A stretch of DNA of 64,000 bases from Caedibacter sp. 38-128 (GTDB lineage Bacteria; Pseudomonadota; Alphaproteobacteria; Caedimonadales; Caedimonadaceae), in NCBI GenBank assembly GCA_001898705.1, contig MKUU01000060.1:62001-126000 (forward strand), read 5' to 3'. Under the pieces are notes generated by a model. That model was not told the DNA's origin, searched no databases, and saw only the letters and a list, made by a program, of their open reading frames with translations. Both the position numbers and the translations under genes were made by a program. Shown in pieces: positions 9,021-16,586 of the stretch (position 1 is its first letter; every line of letters starts with the position of its first letter).

Positions 9021-11525
9021 TTAAGCAAGTTCTCTGGCAATTGATTCAATCTCAAAACATTCGATAATGTCTTTTTCTCGAATATCTTGATAATTTTCAA
9101 AAGCCATACCACATTCAAAGCCTTGTTTAACTTCCTTAACTTCGTCTTTCACGCGCTTTAATGTCTTAAGGCTACCTTCATGGATAACCACGTTATCTCG
9201 AAGTAATCTAACTTTAGCACCTCGTTTAACAATACCTTCGGTGACATAGCATCCCGCAATTTTTCCAGCTTTGGTAATATTAAAGATTTGTCGAATTTCA
9301 GCATTTCCTAAGAAATTCTCTTTAAGGGTTGGTGAAAGCAGACCCCCCAGAATTGCTTTAATATCATCAATGACATCATAAATAATTGAGTAATAACGTA
9401 TTTCAACGCCTTCTCGATGGGCAAGTTCTCTGGCTTGTTGGTTAGCACGAACGTTAAACCCGATGACAATACCTCCTGACGCTCTCGCCAAAGTAATATC
9501 GCTTTCGCTGATTCCTCCAACACCCGAGTATAAAACGCGAACGGAAACCTCATCAGTTGCAAGCTTATGAATACTGCCCAAGATGGCTTCAAGCGAACCT
9601 TGAACATCTGATTTAATCACAACGGCAAGTTCTTTCATGTTACCTTGTGCCGCGGCATTTTGAATAAGTTGGTCCATGGTTGTTTTTCTTAAAGCGGCCG
9701 CTTGTTGTGCTTTTAGGTTTTCAATACGTGAATCCACGATTTCACGAGCTTTTGCTTCGTTTTCAACAACAATGAATAAGTCTCCGGCACCTGGAGTTCC
9801 ATTAAAGCCAATGACTTCAATTGGTTGAGAAGGTATAGCTTGTTTTAAGTTATTGCCACGATCATCAACAAGAGCGCGAACACGACCCCATTCTGTCCCT
9901 GCCACAAAGATATCACTGACTTTAAGTGTTCCGCGTTGGATGAGAACAGTTGCAACTGCCCCACGTCCTTTTTCAAGCTTTGCCTCAATAACAGCGCCTA
10001 AAGCATCACGATTAGGATTAGCTTTTAAATTGAGGACTTCAGCTTGCAGCAGAATAGCTTCTTCGAGTTTATCAATGTTAAGACCTGTTTTAGCTGAAAC
10101 TTCAACAGCGATAATATCGCCTCCCATTTCTTCAAGCACGATCTCATGTTGAAGAAGAGCTGTTCTTACGCGATTAGCGTCGGCATCAGGCTTATCAATC
10201 TTGTTGATGGCGACGATGATAGGAACATTTGCAGCACGCGCATGATGAATGGCTTCAACAGTTTGCGCCATAATTCCATCATCTGCTGCAACAACTAAAA
10301 TAACAATGTCGGTCACATTAGCACCACGCGCTCTCATTTCAGTGAATGCAGCATGGCCAGGAGTATCAATAAAAGTGATTTTTTTGCCTGAAGGCATCGT
10401 AACTTGATACGCCCCAATATGTTGAGTAATACCGCCAGCTTCATGAGCTGCCACATCTGTTTTACGAATTGCATCCAGAAGAGACGTTTTACCATGATCA
10501 ACATGGCCCATGACGGTTACAACAGGAGCCCTGTCAACCATCGTCGAAAGGGTATCCTCTTGGGCTAATAAAATATTGCCAATATCTTCGGTTTTAGTTC
10601 TTTTACAAATATGACCAAATTCTGTGACGACGATTTCAGCAGTATCTGCATCAATCATTTGGTTAACGGTCGCGAGGACACCCATGCTGATAAGCTTTTT
10701 AACAACTTCAGCAGCGCGAATAGCCATACGATTCGCAAGCTCTTGTACGGAGATTGCTTCTGGAATATTGACTTCACGTACAATAAATTTTGTTTCAATA
10801 GGTTCTTTAGGTTTCTTAAATTTTGGTCGACGGTTTCCGCCATTATGACGTCCTCGTCCAAGTTCATCATCGGCTTCAAGTGCCTCTTCAAAGCTTAATC
10901 CGTGTAACCTTTGCTTTAAATCATGTCGTTTTGTTTCAGTGGTTTCTGACTTTTTCACGGCAGGCTTAGCAATATTCTTTTTTACGCCTCGAAATTCGCT
11001 TTCTTCATCCTCATCATTGCTTTCATATGGTTTTTTAGGACGTACAGCCACAGGAGCATTTTGTTCTGGACTTTGTGATGGGGTGGCAGGAGCAGGGGGT
11101 GTTTCCTTCTGATCTTCTTCTACCTTCTGAGATTGGCGTCTTTCTTCTTCGAGCTTTTGTTGATTTTCAATTTCAACAAGGCGAAGGGCTTCCATTTCTT
11201 CTCTTAATTGTTTTTCTTTAGAAAGTCGTGCTTCTATGTCAGGCGCGGATTTTAAAGCGTTTTGGACGGCTTTAAGACGTGCTTCAAATTCTGAATCCGT
11301 TTTTTCTTCTAATCCTTCAGATTTAATGTTGCCTTCGTAGCCTTCTCCTTCAGAACCTCCAGCCTTTTCAAGCGTGCGTTTCTTGCGGACTTCAACAGCA
11401 ACGGATTTCGAACGGCCATGAGAAAAACTTTGGCGTATTTGACCGCTTTCAGGAGTTTTTTTCAAAGAAAGCTTACCCCCTAGGGTTAATGTTTTCTTTT
11501 CGTTTGAATCTTTTTGTTCCGTCAT
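9021..11525 (-). CDS. infB: Translation initiation factor IF-2
   Basis: IF-2 (834 residues) is the GTPase that places fMet-tRNA on the 30S subunit and promotes subunit joining. The protein has a long charged, Glu/Lys-rich N-terminal region (to about residue 250), an IF2N motif, and then the G domain with G1 [16 protein letters not shown]3 DTPGHAAF, G4 NKID and G5 SAKTG. IF-2 domains II, III and C2 complete it. I chose the ATG at 11525, which has AAAGGAAAG nine bases upstream, over the upstream in-frame codon at 11555. The conserved ylxR gene usually found between nusA and infB is missing. Confidence 0.97.
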   Translation of the reverse strand: MTEQKDSNEKKTLTLGGKLSLKKTPESGQIRQSFSHGRSKSVAVEVRKKRTLEKAGGSEGEGYEGNIKSEGLEEKTDSEFEARLKAVQNALKSAPDIEARLSKEKQLREEMEALRLVEIENQQKLEEERRQSQKVEEDQKETPPAPATPSQSPEQNAPVAVRPKKPYESNDEDEESEFRGVKKNIAKPAVKKSETTETKRHDLKQRLHGLSFEEALEADDELGRGRHNGGNRRPKFKKPKEPIETKFIVREVNIPEAISVQELANRMAIRAAEVVKKLISMGVLATVNQMIDADTAEIVVTEFGHICKRTKTEDIGNILLAQEDTLSTMVDRAPVVTVMGHVDHGKTSLLDAIRKTDVAAHEAGGITQHIGAYQVTMPSGKKITFIDTPGHAAFTEMRARGANVTDIVILVVAADDGIMAQTVEAIHHARAANVPIIVAINKIDKPDADANRVRTALLQHEIVLEEMGGDIIAVEVSAKTGLNIDKLEEAILLQAEVLNLKANPNRDALGAVIEAKLEKGRGAVATVLIQRGTLKVSDIFVAGTEWGRVRALVDDRGNNLKQAIPSQPIEVIGFNGTPGAGDLFIVVENEAKAREIVDSRIENLKAQQAAALRKTTMDQLIQNAAAQGNMKELAVVIKSDVQGSLEAILGSIHKLATDEVSVRVLYSGVGGISESDITLARASGGIVIGFNVRANQQARELAHREGVEIRYYSIIYDVIDDIKAILGGLLSPTLKENFLGNAEIRQIFNITKAGKIAGCYVTEGIVKRGAKVRLLRDNVVIHEGSLKTLKRVKDEVKEVKQGFECGMAFENYQDIREKDIIECFEIESIARELA

Positions 11526-11574
11526 TACTTTTATCTTTCCTTTAAACGATTCCAAATAGCCTTAAAGTGTATAT

Positions 11575-13107
11575 TTATTGACTCTTTTTAGACTTTGTAT
11601 CCGTTTTTTCAAACCAATGTTCTCTTGCTGCCATAATAAGCTTATTAGCACCGTCTAGATCCATTTCTGGACAAAGTTCAACGAGCTCGTCACCTGCGAG
11701 GTCTGCAAATCCATCAAGTGTTGTAATGCCTTTTTCAGCAAGCATAACAACAATCTTAGGAGTTAATCCTTCTAGGTTTTGGAGTGTTTTTTCAACGCCT
11801 AGTTCTTGTGAACGTTGCTTAAATTCTTTTTCTTGTTTTGTTAAGAAATTCTTTGCTCGATTTTGAAGTTCTTGAGCTAAGTCTTCATCTAATCCTTCAA
11901 TGCCTGAGAGCTCGCCAAGAGGAATGTAGGCAACTTCTTCAACATTATCAAAGCCTTCTGTGATAAGGAGATGAGCCAGAACATCATCTACATCGAGTGC
12001 TTCAACGAATAATTTTGAACGATTCTTAACTTCTTGGGTACGACGTTCAGATTCAACCGATTCAGAAATAACATCAATGCCAAGCCCTGTGAGCTGACTG
12101 GCAAGACGCACATTTTGACCTCTGCGTCCGATTGCAAGGCTAAGTTGATCATCTGGGACAACCACTTCAACGCGATTGCTATCTTCATCTAGCACAACTT
12201 TGCTTGCTTCTGCTGGAATGAGAGAGTTAACAACAAATACGACAGGATTTGAAGACCAAGGAATAATATCAATCTTCTCGCCTTGAAGCTCATTAATCAC
12301 GGTGGTTACACGGCTGCCACGTAACCCAACACAAGCGCCAACAGGATCAAGACCTTTATCGGCACTGTAGACGGCAAGCTTAGCGCGAGATCCAGGATCA
12401 CGTGCAACAGCTTTTACTTCAATAACACCTTCGTAGATTTCAGGAACTTCTTGCGTGAAGAGTTTGGTCATAAAATCAGGATGAGAGCGTGATAGGAATA
12501 CTTGAGGGCCGCGGGGCTCTTGGCGAACATCCATAATATAGGCACGAATTCGATCGCCGGGGCGAAAATTCTCGCGGGGAATTAATTGGTCTCTCGCTAA
12601 GAGAGCTTCACTTTGTCCTAGTTCAACAATCACATTGCCAAATTCGACACGTTTGACCTGGCCATTAATGATTTCACCCGCGCGATTTTTATATTCTTCA
12701 TATTGACGGTGTCTTTCAGCATCACGAACCCGTTGAAAAATAACTTGTTTTGCAGTTTGCGCTGCAACACGACCGAAATCAATAGGAGGAAGATATGTTT
12801 TTATAAAAGAACCAAGTTCAAGAGTTGGGTCAATTTTTTTGGCTTCTTTAAAGGAAATTTGAATGATCTCATTATCCACTTCTTCAACGACTTCTCGGCA
12901 AGCAAAAACAGTTATTTCACCGCTTTTGCGATCAATTTCAGCCCGAATATCTCTTTCATGGCCGTATTTTGCACGTGCAGCTTTTTGAATTGCCATTTCC
13001 ATGGCTTCAAGGACTTCATCTCGTTGAATGCCTTTTTCGCGAGCAACTGTCTCTGCAACGCTTAAAAGTTCTGTTCGAATTACGCCGGTTGAAGTAGTTG
13101 ATGTCAT
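11575..13107 (-). CDS. nusA: Transcription termination/antitermination protein NusA
   Basis: NusA (510 residues) binds RNA polymerase and nascent RNA, and takes part in pausing, intrinsic termination and antitermination. Domains in order are the N-terminal RNAP-binding domain (to about residue 125), an S1 domain (AGEIINGQVKRVEFGNVIVELG), two KH domains (GACVGLRGSRVTTVINEL and LAIGRRGQNVRLASQLTG) and two C-terminal acidic repeats, which are found in alpha- and gammaproteobacteria. It lies between rimP and infB. NusA is known in E. coli to affect expression of its own operon; a terminator just before rimP may be relevant to that here. Confidence 0.97.
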   Translation of the reverse strand: MTSTTSTGVIRTELLSVAETVAREKGIQRDEVLEAMEMAIQKAARAKYGHERDIRAEIDRKSGEITVFACREVVEEVDNEIIQISFKEAKKIDPTLELGSFIKTYLPPIDFGRVAAQTAKQVIFQRVRDAERHRQYEEYKNRAGEIINGQVKRVEFGNVIVELGQSEALLARDQLIPRENFRPGDRIRAYIMDVRQEPRGPQVFLSRSHPDFMTKLFTQEVPEIYEGVIEVKAVARDPGSRAKLAVYSADKGLDPVGACVGLRGSRVTTVINELQGEKIDIIPWSSNPVVFVVNSLIPAEASKVVLDEDSNRVEVVVPDDQLSLAIGRRGQNVRLASQLTGLGIDVISESVESERRTQEVKNRSKLFVEALDVDDVLAHLLITEGFDNVEEVAYIPLGELSGIEGLDEDLAQELQNRAKNFLTKQEKEFKQRSQELGVEKTLQNLEGLTPKIVVMLAEKGITTLDGFADLAGDELVELCPEMDLDGANKLIMAAREHWFEKTDTKSKKSQ

Positions 13108-13149
13108 CGTTATCGCCTTATTTTCTTAACTTATTTCTATCATTAAAAT

Positions 13150-13611
13150 TTAAAATTGGGGGACCAATTTTGCTTTTAGAATATTGCTATAAGCAATTTC
13201 AAGAGTTGTCTCACTGTCCTCGGGGTTCAGGAATATCGTTTCTTCTTTCGTTTGCAACAAGGTTCCCTTGAAACGTTTGCGTCCTTCAAAGGGTACCACT
13301 GTTTCAAGCTTTATCTCAGCCCCTTGAAAGCGGATATAATCCTGCAAACTCACAAGAGGGCGGTCAAGTCCCGGAGATGTGACCTCAAGTTGGTAAGCGT
13401 TATCAATAGGATCTTCTACGTCCAGAAGCGCAGAGATTTGTCTACTTGCTTTCACACAATCATCAATAGATAAAGCACTTAAATCTGCTTTTTCAATCAT
13501 CACTTGAAGTGTTGGGCGTGTTTGTCCAGAGAGTTGAACACGAACAAGATGATACCCCAAACTGTTCAAGGTGGGTTCAATAATATCTCTGATTTTTTTT
13601 ATAAGTTCCAT
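13150..13611 (-). CDS. rimP: Ribosome maturation factor RimP
   Basis: RimP (153 residues) assists assembly of the 30S subunit. The N-terminal alpha/beta domain contains LNSLGYHLVRVQL and the signature DCVKASRQISALLDVEDPI, followed by YQLEVTSPGLDRPL. The C-terminal SH3-like domain runs from about residue 90 to 153. It is the first gene of the rimP-nusA-infB-rbfA operon. A factor-independent terminator on the same strand lies 21 bases before the ATG, so the leader appears to be controlled by termination. Confidence 0.95.
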   Translation of the reverse strand: MELIKKIRDIIEPTLNSLGYHLVRVQLSGQTRPTLQVMIEKADLSALSIDDCVKASRQISALLDVEDPIDNAYQLEVTSPGLDRPLVSLQDYIRFQGAEIKLETVVPFEGRKRFKGTLLQTKEETIFLNPEDSETTLEIAYSNILKAKLVPQF

Positions 13612-13631
13612 TTATTCATTACCCAAATAAA

Positions 13632-13656
13632 AAGGCGGGTTTTTTGGACCCACCTT
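13632..13656 (-). terminator. Intrinsic terminator directly upstream of rimP
   Basis: Read on the minus strand, the nine-base arm AAGGTGGGT pairs with ACCCGCCTT across a seven-base loop. All pairs are Watson-Crick except one G-U. The stem runs into a TTTTTATTT tract. On the plus strand the same stem has a C-A mismatch and no T tract, so the element points toward rimP. It ends about 21 bases before the rimP start codon and would stop transcripts arriving from the 13.66-14.5 kb region, or act as an attenuator for the operon. Confidence 0.75.
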
Positions 13657-14476
13657 CATTATTTAATGTCGATATTTAAACGAAATATAGAGGTTTTTTT
13701 TATAAATCGCAATAGTTTTTTCAATCTTCATTCCTTTCTCCCGGGTCCGTGCTGCTCACGCATGTTTAGAATTTTTATCCGCTTTACCATTTTGTCAGGC
13801 CAGTTTTTCCTTTGTCATCCCCCGCGCCCCAGGCTTCGCTGAAGACTTCGCCGAGAGAAGAGGTGTGGATTTATGGAAGATAGAAAGGATAGAATATTTC
13901 TCCATCTAGGCCTTCTGGCACCTATGTCCATCTTCTGATTGCCTAAGATCCTCCGCCTAAGGCAAGGATGATAAAAGTAGGAAATTCTCGGGTTCGTCCC
14001 AAGAAACTCAAGCGACCTGAAGCTCTCTCCTAGAACCTTTCGTTGCCTGCCTTCTTTTCCACACTACGCCTCTCGTTTCTCCTTCTCACCAGGCAAAGAG
14101 AGGGTATTCGCTGAAGTAGAGCGTTAAAAGGCTTATTTTCTTTAATAAATTGAGTTATGGCTCCCTTTATTATTCTTTTTATTGAGATGGAGTTAGAGAC
14201 TTTAAGAAGAGGACTTAGCAAGATTTTTTAGATCTTGATAAGGGAAGAGATAGATCTCTGACCATCTACTACCAGGCTATCATATCACGCTACAAAATTC
14301 AAGAAATTTCGACAGAAAATGCCAATATTTTTCTTTTAAATATATTTTAAATATAAGATTATATGAGCAATAATTTTTACACTCCAAGCCAAAATAAACT
14401 TTTTTATTTGTATTTCCTTGAAATTGTACCTTATAGTCTTGCATCTATATTATAGTACCCTAGCAGGAGCCCTTTT
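13657..14476. other. Long non-coding gap with GC-richer, foldable core
   Basis: No convincing gene was found in this stretch. Its middle part, about 13740-14120, is clearly richer in G and C than other gaps of the window and is full of short inverted repeats, for example AGGTG at 13861 with CACCT at 13919, ATCCT/AGGAT around 13950-13968 and several CTTC/GAAG pairs near 13830-13860. I looked for the conserved cores of RNase P RNA, tmRNA, 4.5S RNA and tRNA T-arms and did not see them. It may hold an unrecognised structured RNA (more likely on the minus strand, since a terminator follows there), or a decayed repeat. The part from 14120 on is AT-rich and holds a 14-base palindrome at 14246-14259. 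Confidence 0.5.
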
Positions 14477-15352
14477 ATGCTAAACCATTCACATTTTGCA
14501 TCCGCAAGGATTGTCAGCATTGTTTTCGCCACTTTCTTAAGTATTTCTCAAGCAAACGCTTCAGAGGAAACGATTAACCCGCAACGAACACAAATGCGTG
14601 CGGGAGAAGCAGCTCAACCTTTAGATGAAAATTCTGCTTCTCAACCGCAAGATAGAAGGCCAGCAGTGCAAACAAGTACTGAAACATCAGGAGAAGAATT
14701 ATTAAGCTTTTTAGATCTTTTCAATAAGATCTCTTATGTCGCTCAAAAAACAATATTTAACGCATTAGAGCTTGCTGATGTTTGCTCATTTATGCAAACA
14801 AATAAGGCCATATTTGAGCGAGCGACGGGAGACATCTTTGAAGTAGCTCTGCAAAAAAAAGGCTTTGATAACCCGCCATCCCATCAACCGTTTGCTTCAT
14901 GTTCGCACTTGTCTTTACGATATGTTATAGAAGACTCAACATGGATCTTAAGTATTTCCGAAAGCATCAACAGGAAAGTAAATAATCTTAATGAAATCCC
15001 AAGTTATTATTTGTATAAACTGGTAACCTCTGTTTCAGATATGCCCCAAGCTTATTGGCAATATCTTCCCAAAACTCACACTCAAACTGCGACCTTTACG
15101 AAGGCCATTACAGATGATGAAGTGATTAAGTTTGGAAGTAACTTACAAGGCTCTAAAATTAGGGTTGTTTTTTTTATATATGATGAGTCGTTTAAGCAAG
15201 AGACATTAAAAAGGCTTAAAGACCTTTATCCTTCGATTCATTGGAGTTCTTTATATGTATGTGCGACTGGATCATTCTCTATGGATCCCGGTAGTACCAT
15301 ATTTGTTACTGACTCTGTCAATCCCCCAAGAATAATCATGATTAGATTTTGA
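14477..15352 (+). CDS. Exported F-box-like protein, candidate effector
   Basis: The 291-residue protein has a signal peptide (hydrophobic residues 11-23, cleavage likely after ANA at 26-28), then a disordered Gln/Ala/Ser-rich linker to about residue 72. Residues 82-125 (LFNKISYVAQKTIFNALELA and onward) fit the F-box pattern of hydrophobic positions: two helices, then the LxLxDVCSFMQTNKAIFE stretch. In eukaryotes this motif binds Skp1 of SCF ubiquitin ligases; in intracellular bacteria F-box proteins act as effectors. The C-terminal half (about 195-291) looks like an alpha/beta domain I do not recognise. AGGAG lies seven bases before the ATG. The F-box call is from pattern alone and needs a profile search. 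Confidence 0.6.
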   Translation: MLNHSHFASARIVSIVFATFLSISQANASEETINPQRTQMRAGEAAQPLDENSASQPQDRRPAVQTSTETSGEELLSFLDLFNKISYVAQKTIFNALELADVCSFMQTNKAIFERATGDIFEVALQKKGFDNPPSHQPFASCSHLSLRYVIEDSTWILSISESINRKVNNLNEIPSYYLYKLVTSVSDMPQAYWQYLPKTHTQTATFTKAITDDEVIKFGSNLQGSKIRVVFFIYDESFKQETLKRLKDLYPSIHWSSLYVCATGSFSMDPGSTIFVTDSVNPPRIIMIRF

Positions 15353-15585
15353 GGGGAGGAAAAGTGGATAAAATCTTCAAAAGAACGATAGATCTCAAAT
15401 TGATAATAGTTAAAATGTGAGTAGGATAGATTTCTCATAATTTTAAAGAAAAATTATAAATTACCTTTATTATCAATTGGTTATAGAATGACCTCTTTGG
15501 AGGATTACGACCTTCAAAGCTTTTCAACAACCCTCCTTAAGTAACCCCTTGAAAAATAAAACTTGATAAATGTTTCATTTTTTTC
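15353..15585. other. Non-coding gap after the F-box-like gene
   Basis: With the promoter and leader that follow, this makes a 388-base gap before the glycine-zipper lipoprotein gene. I see no supported gene; a 71-codon frame on the minus strand (15514-15729) lacks family resemblance and a good start. An 11-base inverted repeat (AATTGATAATA at 15398-15408 and its complement at 15468-15478) could bring the two sides of the 3' region together. Confidence 0.5.
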
Positions 15586-15614
15586 TTGCAATAGAGAGGC
15601 TGGAATGCTACTAT
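15586..15614 (+). promoter_or_regulatory. Predicted sigma-70-type promoter for the glycine-zipper lipoprotein
   Basis: TTGCAA at 15586-15591 and TACTAT at 15609-15614 are separated by exactly 17 bases. Each hexamer is close to the consensus. Transcription would start near 15621 and give a leader of about 120 bases that carries two tandem hairpins. Confidence 0.5.
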
Positions 15615-15688
15615 ATAAAGAATAGGAATTTGGCCACTTCACTTCTTTTTTAAGTAGAAAAAAATTAGAAAATCTGGCAAAAAGCTCA

Positions 15689-15721
15689 TGTCTCCGTGTG
15701 AGACAGGAACTGACAAGTTCC
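15689..15721 (+). promoter_or_regulatory. Two tandem perfect hairpins in a 5' leader
   Basis: TGTCTC (15689-15694) pairs with GAGACA (15700-15705) across a five-base loop. Directly next to it, GGAACT (15706-15711) pairs with AGTTCC (15716-15721) across GACA. Both stems are perfect and they abut. There is no T tract after them, so they are not a terminator. They end 19 bases before the start codon and could affect mRNA stability or ribosome access. Confidence 0.5.
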
Positions 15722-15740
15722 ATTAACACATGAGGTTATT

Positions 15741-16469
15741 ATGATTGATATAGAAAAGAATTCATCTGTCTTCCGTTCTACGGCTTATTTGATGATGGTG
15801 TGCTCGACAGCCGCAATGCTTTCTGGATGCGCCCGTGAAATTTCATCAAATGTTTATTCCGACACGCACGTTGGCGAAGCCTCTCGTACATTTCGAGGTA
15901 TTGTCGTCAGTGTTCGCGAAGTTGAAGTAACGAATGCTGAGAAACTTCAAGAAAATACGGCCGGTATTGTTGCTGGTGGTGTTGGTGGTGGTGTCGTTGG
16001 GCATCAATTTGGAAAAGGTCGAGGGAATACAGCGGCGACAGCTGCCGGCGCTCTCTTAGGAGCTGTTGCAGGGGCTTATGCAGAAAAAGCGCTCAGCTCT
16101 CAAAATGCCTTTGAGTACATTGTTGAACTTAGCACAGGAGAGATGCGGACAGTTGTTCAGGGCAAGGATACAAAATATGCCCCTGGTCAGCGAGTTCTTT
16201 TGATTGTAGGACAGGAAGGACGTTCTCGTATTATTCCGGATAGTTCGCCAGCGCCTCAATATCAGCCAGCACCCCATTATAATGCAGCGCCTCAGTATGC
16301 ACCGACTGCACACTATCCGCAGCCAGTACCACACTATAATCCAGCGCCTCATTATGCGCCGGCTGCGCAATATCCTCAGCCTGCACCTCAACATAATACT
16401 GCACCTCAGTATTATCCAGGTGAAAACCCTAATGCGCCTTTAAGGCCTGAGCCCATTTACGGCTATTAG
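15741..16469 (+). CDS. Glycine-zipper lipoprotein (SlyB/17 kDa antigen-like) with Pro/Tyr/His repeats
   Basis: The 242-residue protein has a lipoprotein signal with lipobox LSGC (Cys30). Residues 44-70 (FRGIVVSVREVEV) and a glycine zipper at 74-115 (AGIVAGGVGGGVVGHQFGKG and on) match the SlyB/Rickettsia 17 kDa surface antigen family of outer-membrane lipoproteins. A small beta domain follows to about residue 165. The C-terminal 70 residues are a low-complexity tail rich in Pro, Ala, Tyr, Gln and His, containing two near-copies of a 19-20 residue unit (AAPQYAPTAHYPQPVPHYN and PAPHYAPAAQYPQPAPQHN). The tail is not a usual part of the family. Likely located in the outer membrane. Confidence 0.8.
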   Translation: MIDIEKNSSVFRSTAYLMMVCSTAAMLSGCAREISSNVYSDTHVGEASRTFRGIVVSVREVEVTNAEKLQENTAGIVAGGVGGGVVGHQFGKGRGNTAATAAGALLGAVAGAYAEKALSSQNAFEYIVELSTGEMRTVVQGKDTKYAPGQRVLLIVGQEGRSRIIPDSSPAPQYQPAPHYNAAPQYAPTAHYPQPVPHYNPAPHYAPAAQYPQPAPQHNTAPQYYPGENPNAPLRPEPIYGY

Positions 16470-16482
16470 GGATAAACTTAAT

Positions 16483-16553
16483 TTTTCCTCCTGGCTTTCT
16501 GAACCGAAGGTCAGGAGAAAAGATAAAACCTCTATAAAATGAGTTTATAGAGG
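16483..16553 (+). promoter_or_regulatory. Two consecutive hairpins between the lipoprotein gene and typA
   Basis: The first hairpin (16483-16521) pairs TTTT-CTCCTG with CAGGAG-AAAA, with further pairing inside. The second (16529-16553) is a perfect ten-base stem, CCTCTATAAA with TTTATAGAGG, and a five-base loop. Neither is followed by a clear T tract. They may end the upstream transcript, protect its 3' end, or sit in the typA leader 34 bases before its start. Confidence 0.45.
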
Positions 16554-16586
16554 GCATGCTTAGCTTTTAACAATTTTAGGTAAACA

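Noticed and set aside
10611-10898. Several overlapping frames of 74-95 codons inside infB
   Set aside because: Antisense or out-of-frame shadows of the conserved IF-2 gene.
13504-13842. 112-codon frame on the plus strand across the rimP start and terminator
   Set aside because: It overlaps the conserved rimP N-terminus in antisense, has no family resemblance and no ribosome binding site.
13985-13999. GGGTTCGTCCC resembling a tRNA T-arm
   Set aside because: There is no acceptor stem, anticodon arm or D-arm at the right distances on either strand.
14030-14221. 63-codon minus-strand frame in the rimP upstream gap
   Set aside because: No recognisable domain, poor start signal, and it lies in the foldable GC-richer region where chance frames are likely.
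14246-14259. AGAGATAGATCTCT palindrome
   Set aside because: Short and AT-rich; several of this size are expected in gaps of this total length, and no regulator is linked to it.
15514-15729. 71-codon minus-strand frame between the F-box-like and lipoprotein genes
   Set aside because: It spans the predicted promoter and leader hairpins of the lipoprotein gene and shows no protein-like features.
16056-16394. 112-codon Arg/Cys-rich minus-strand frame
   Set aside because: It is the antisense shadow of the Pro/Tyr/His repeat tail of the lipoprotein.
16237-16420. Tandem repeats considered as a CRISPR array
   Set aside because: The repeats are short, imperfect and in frame, encode the protein tail and have no spacers.
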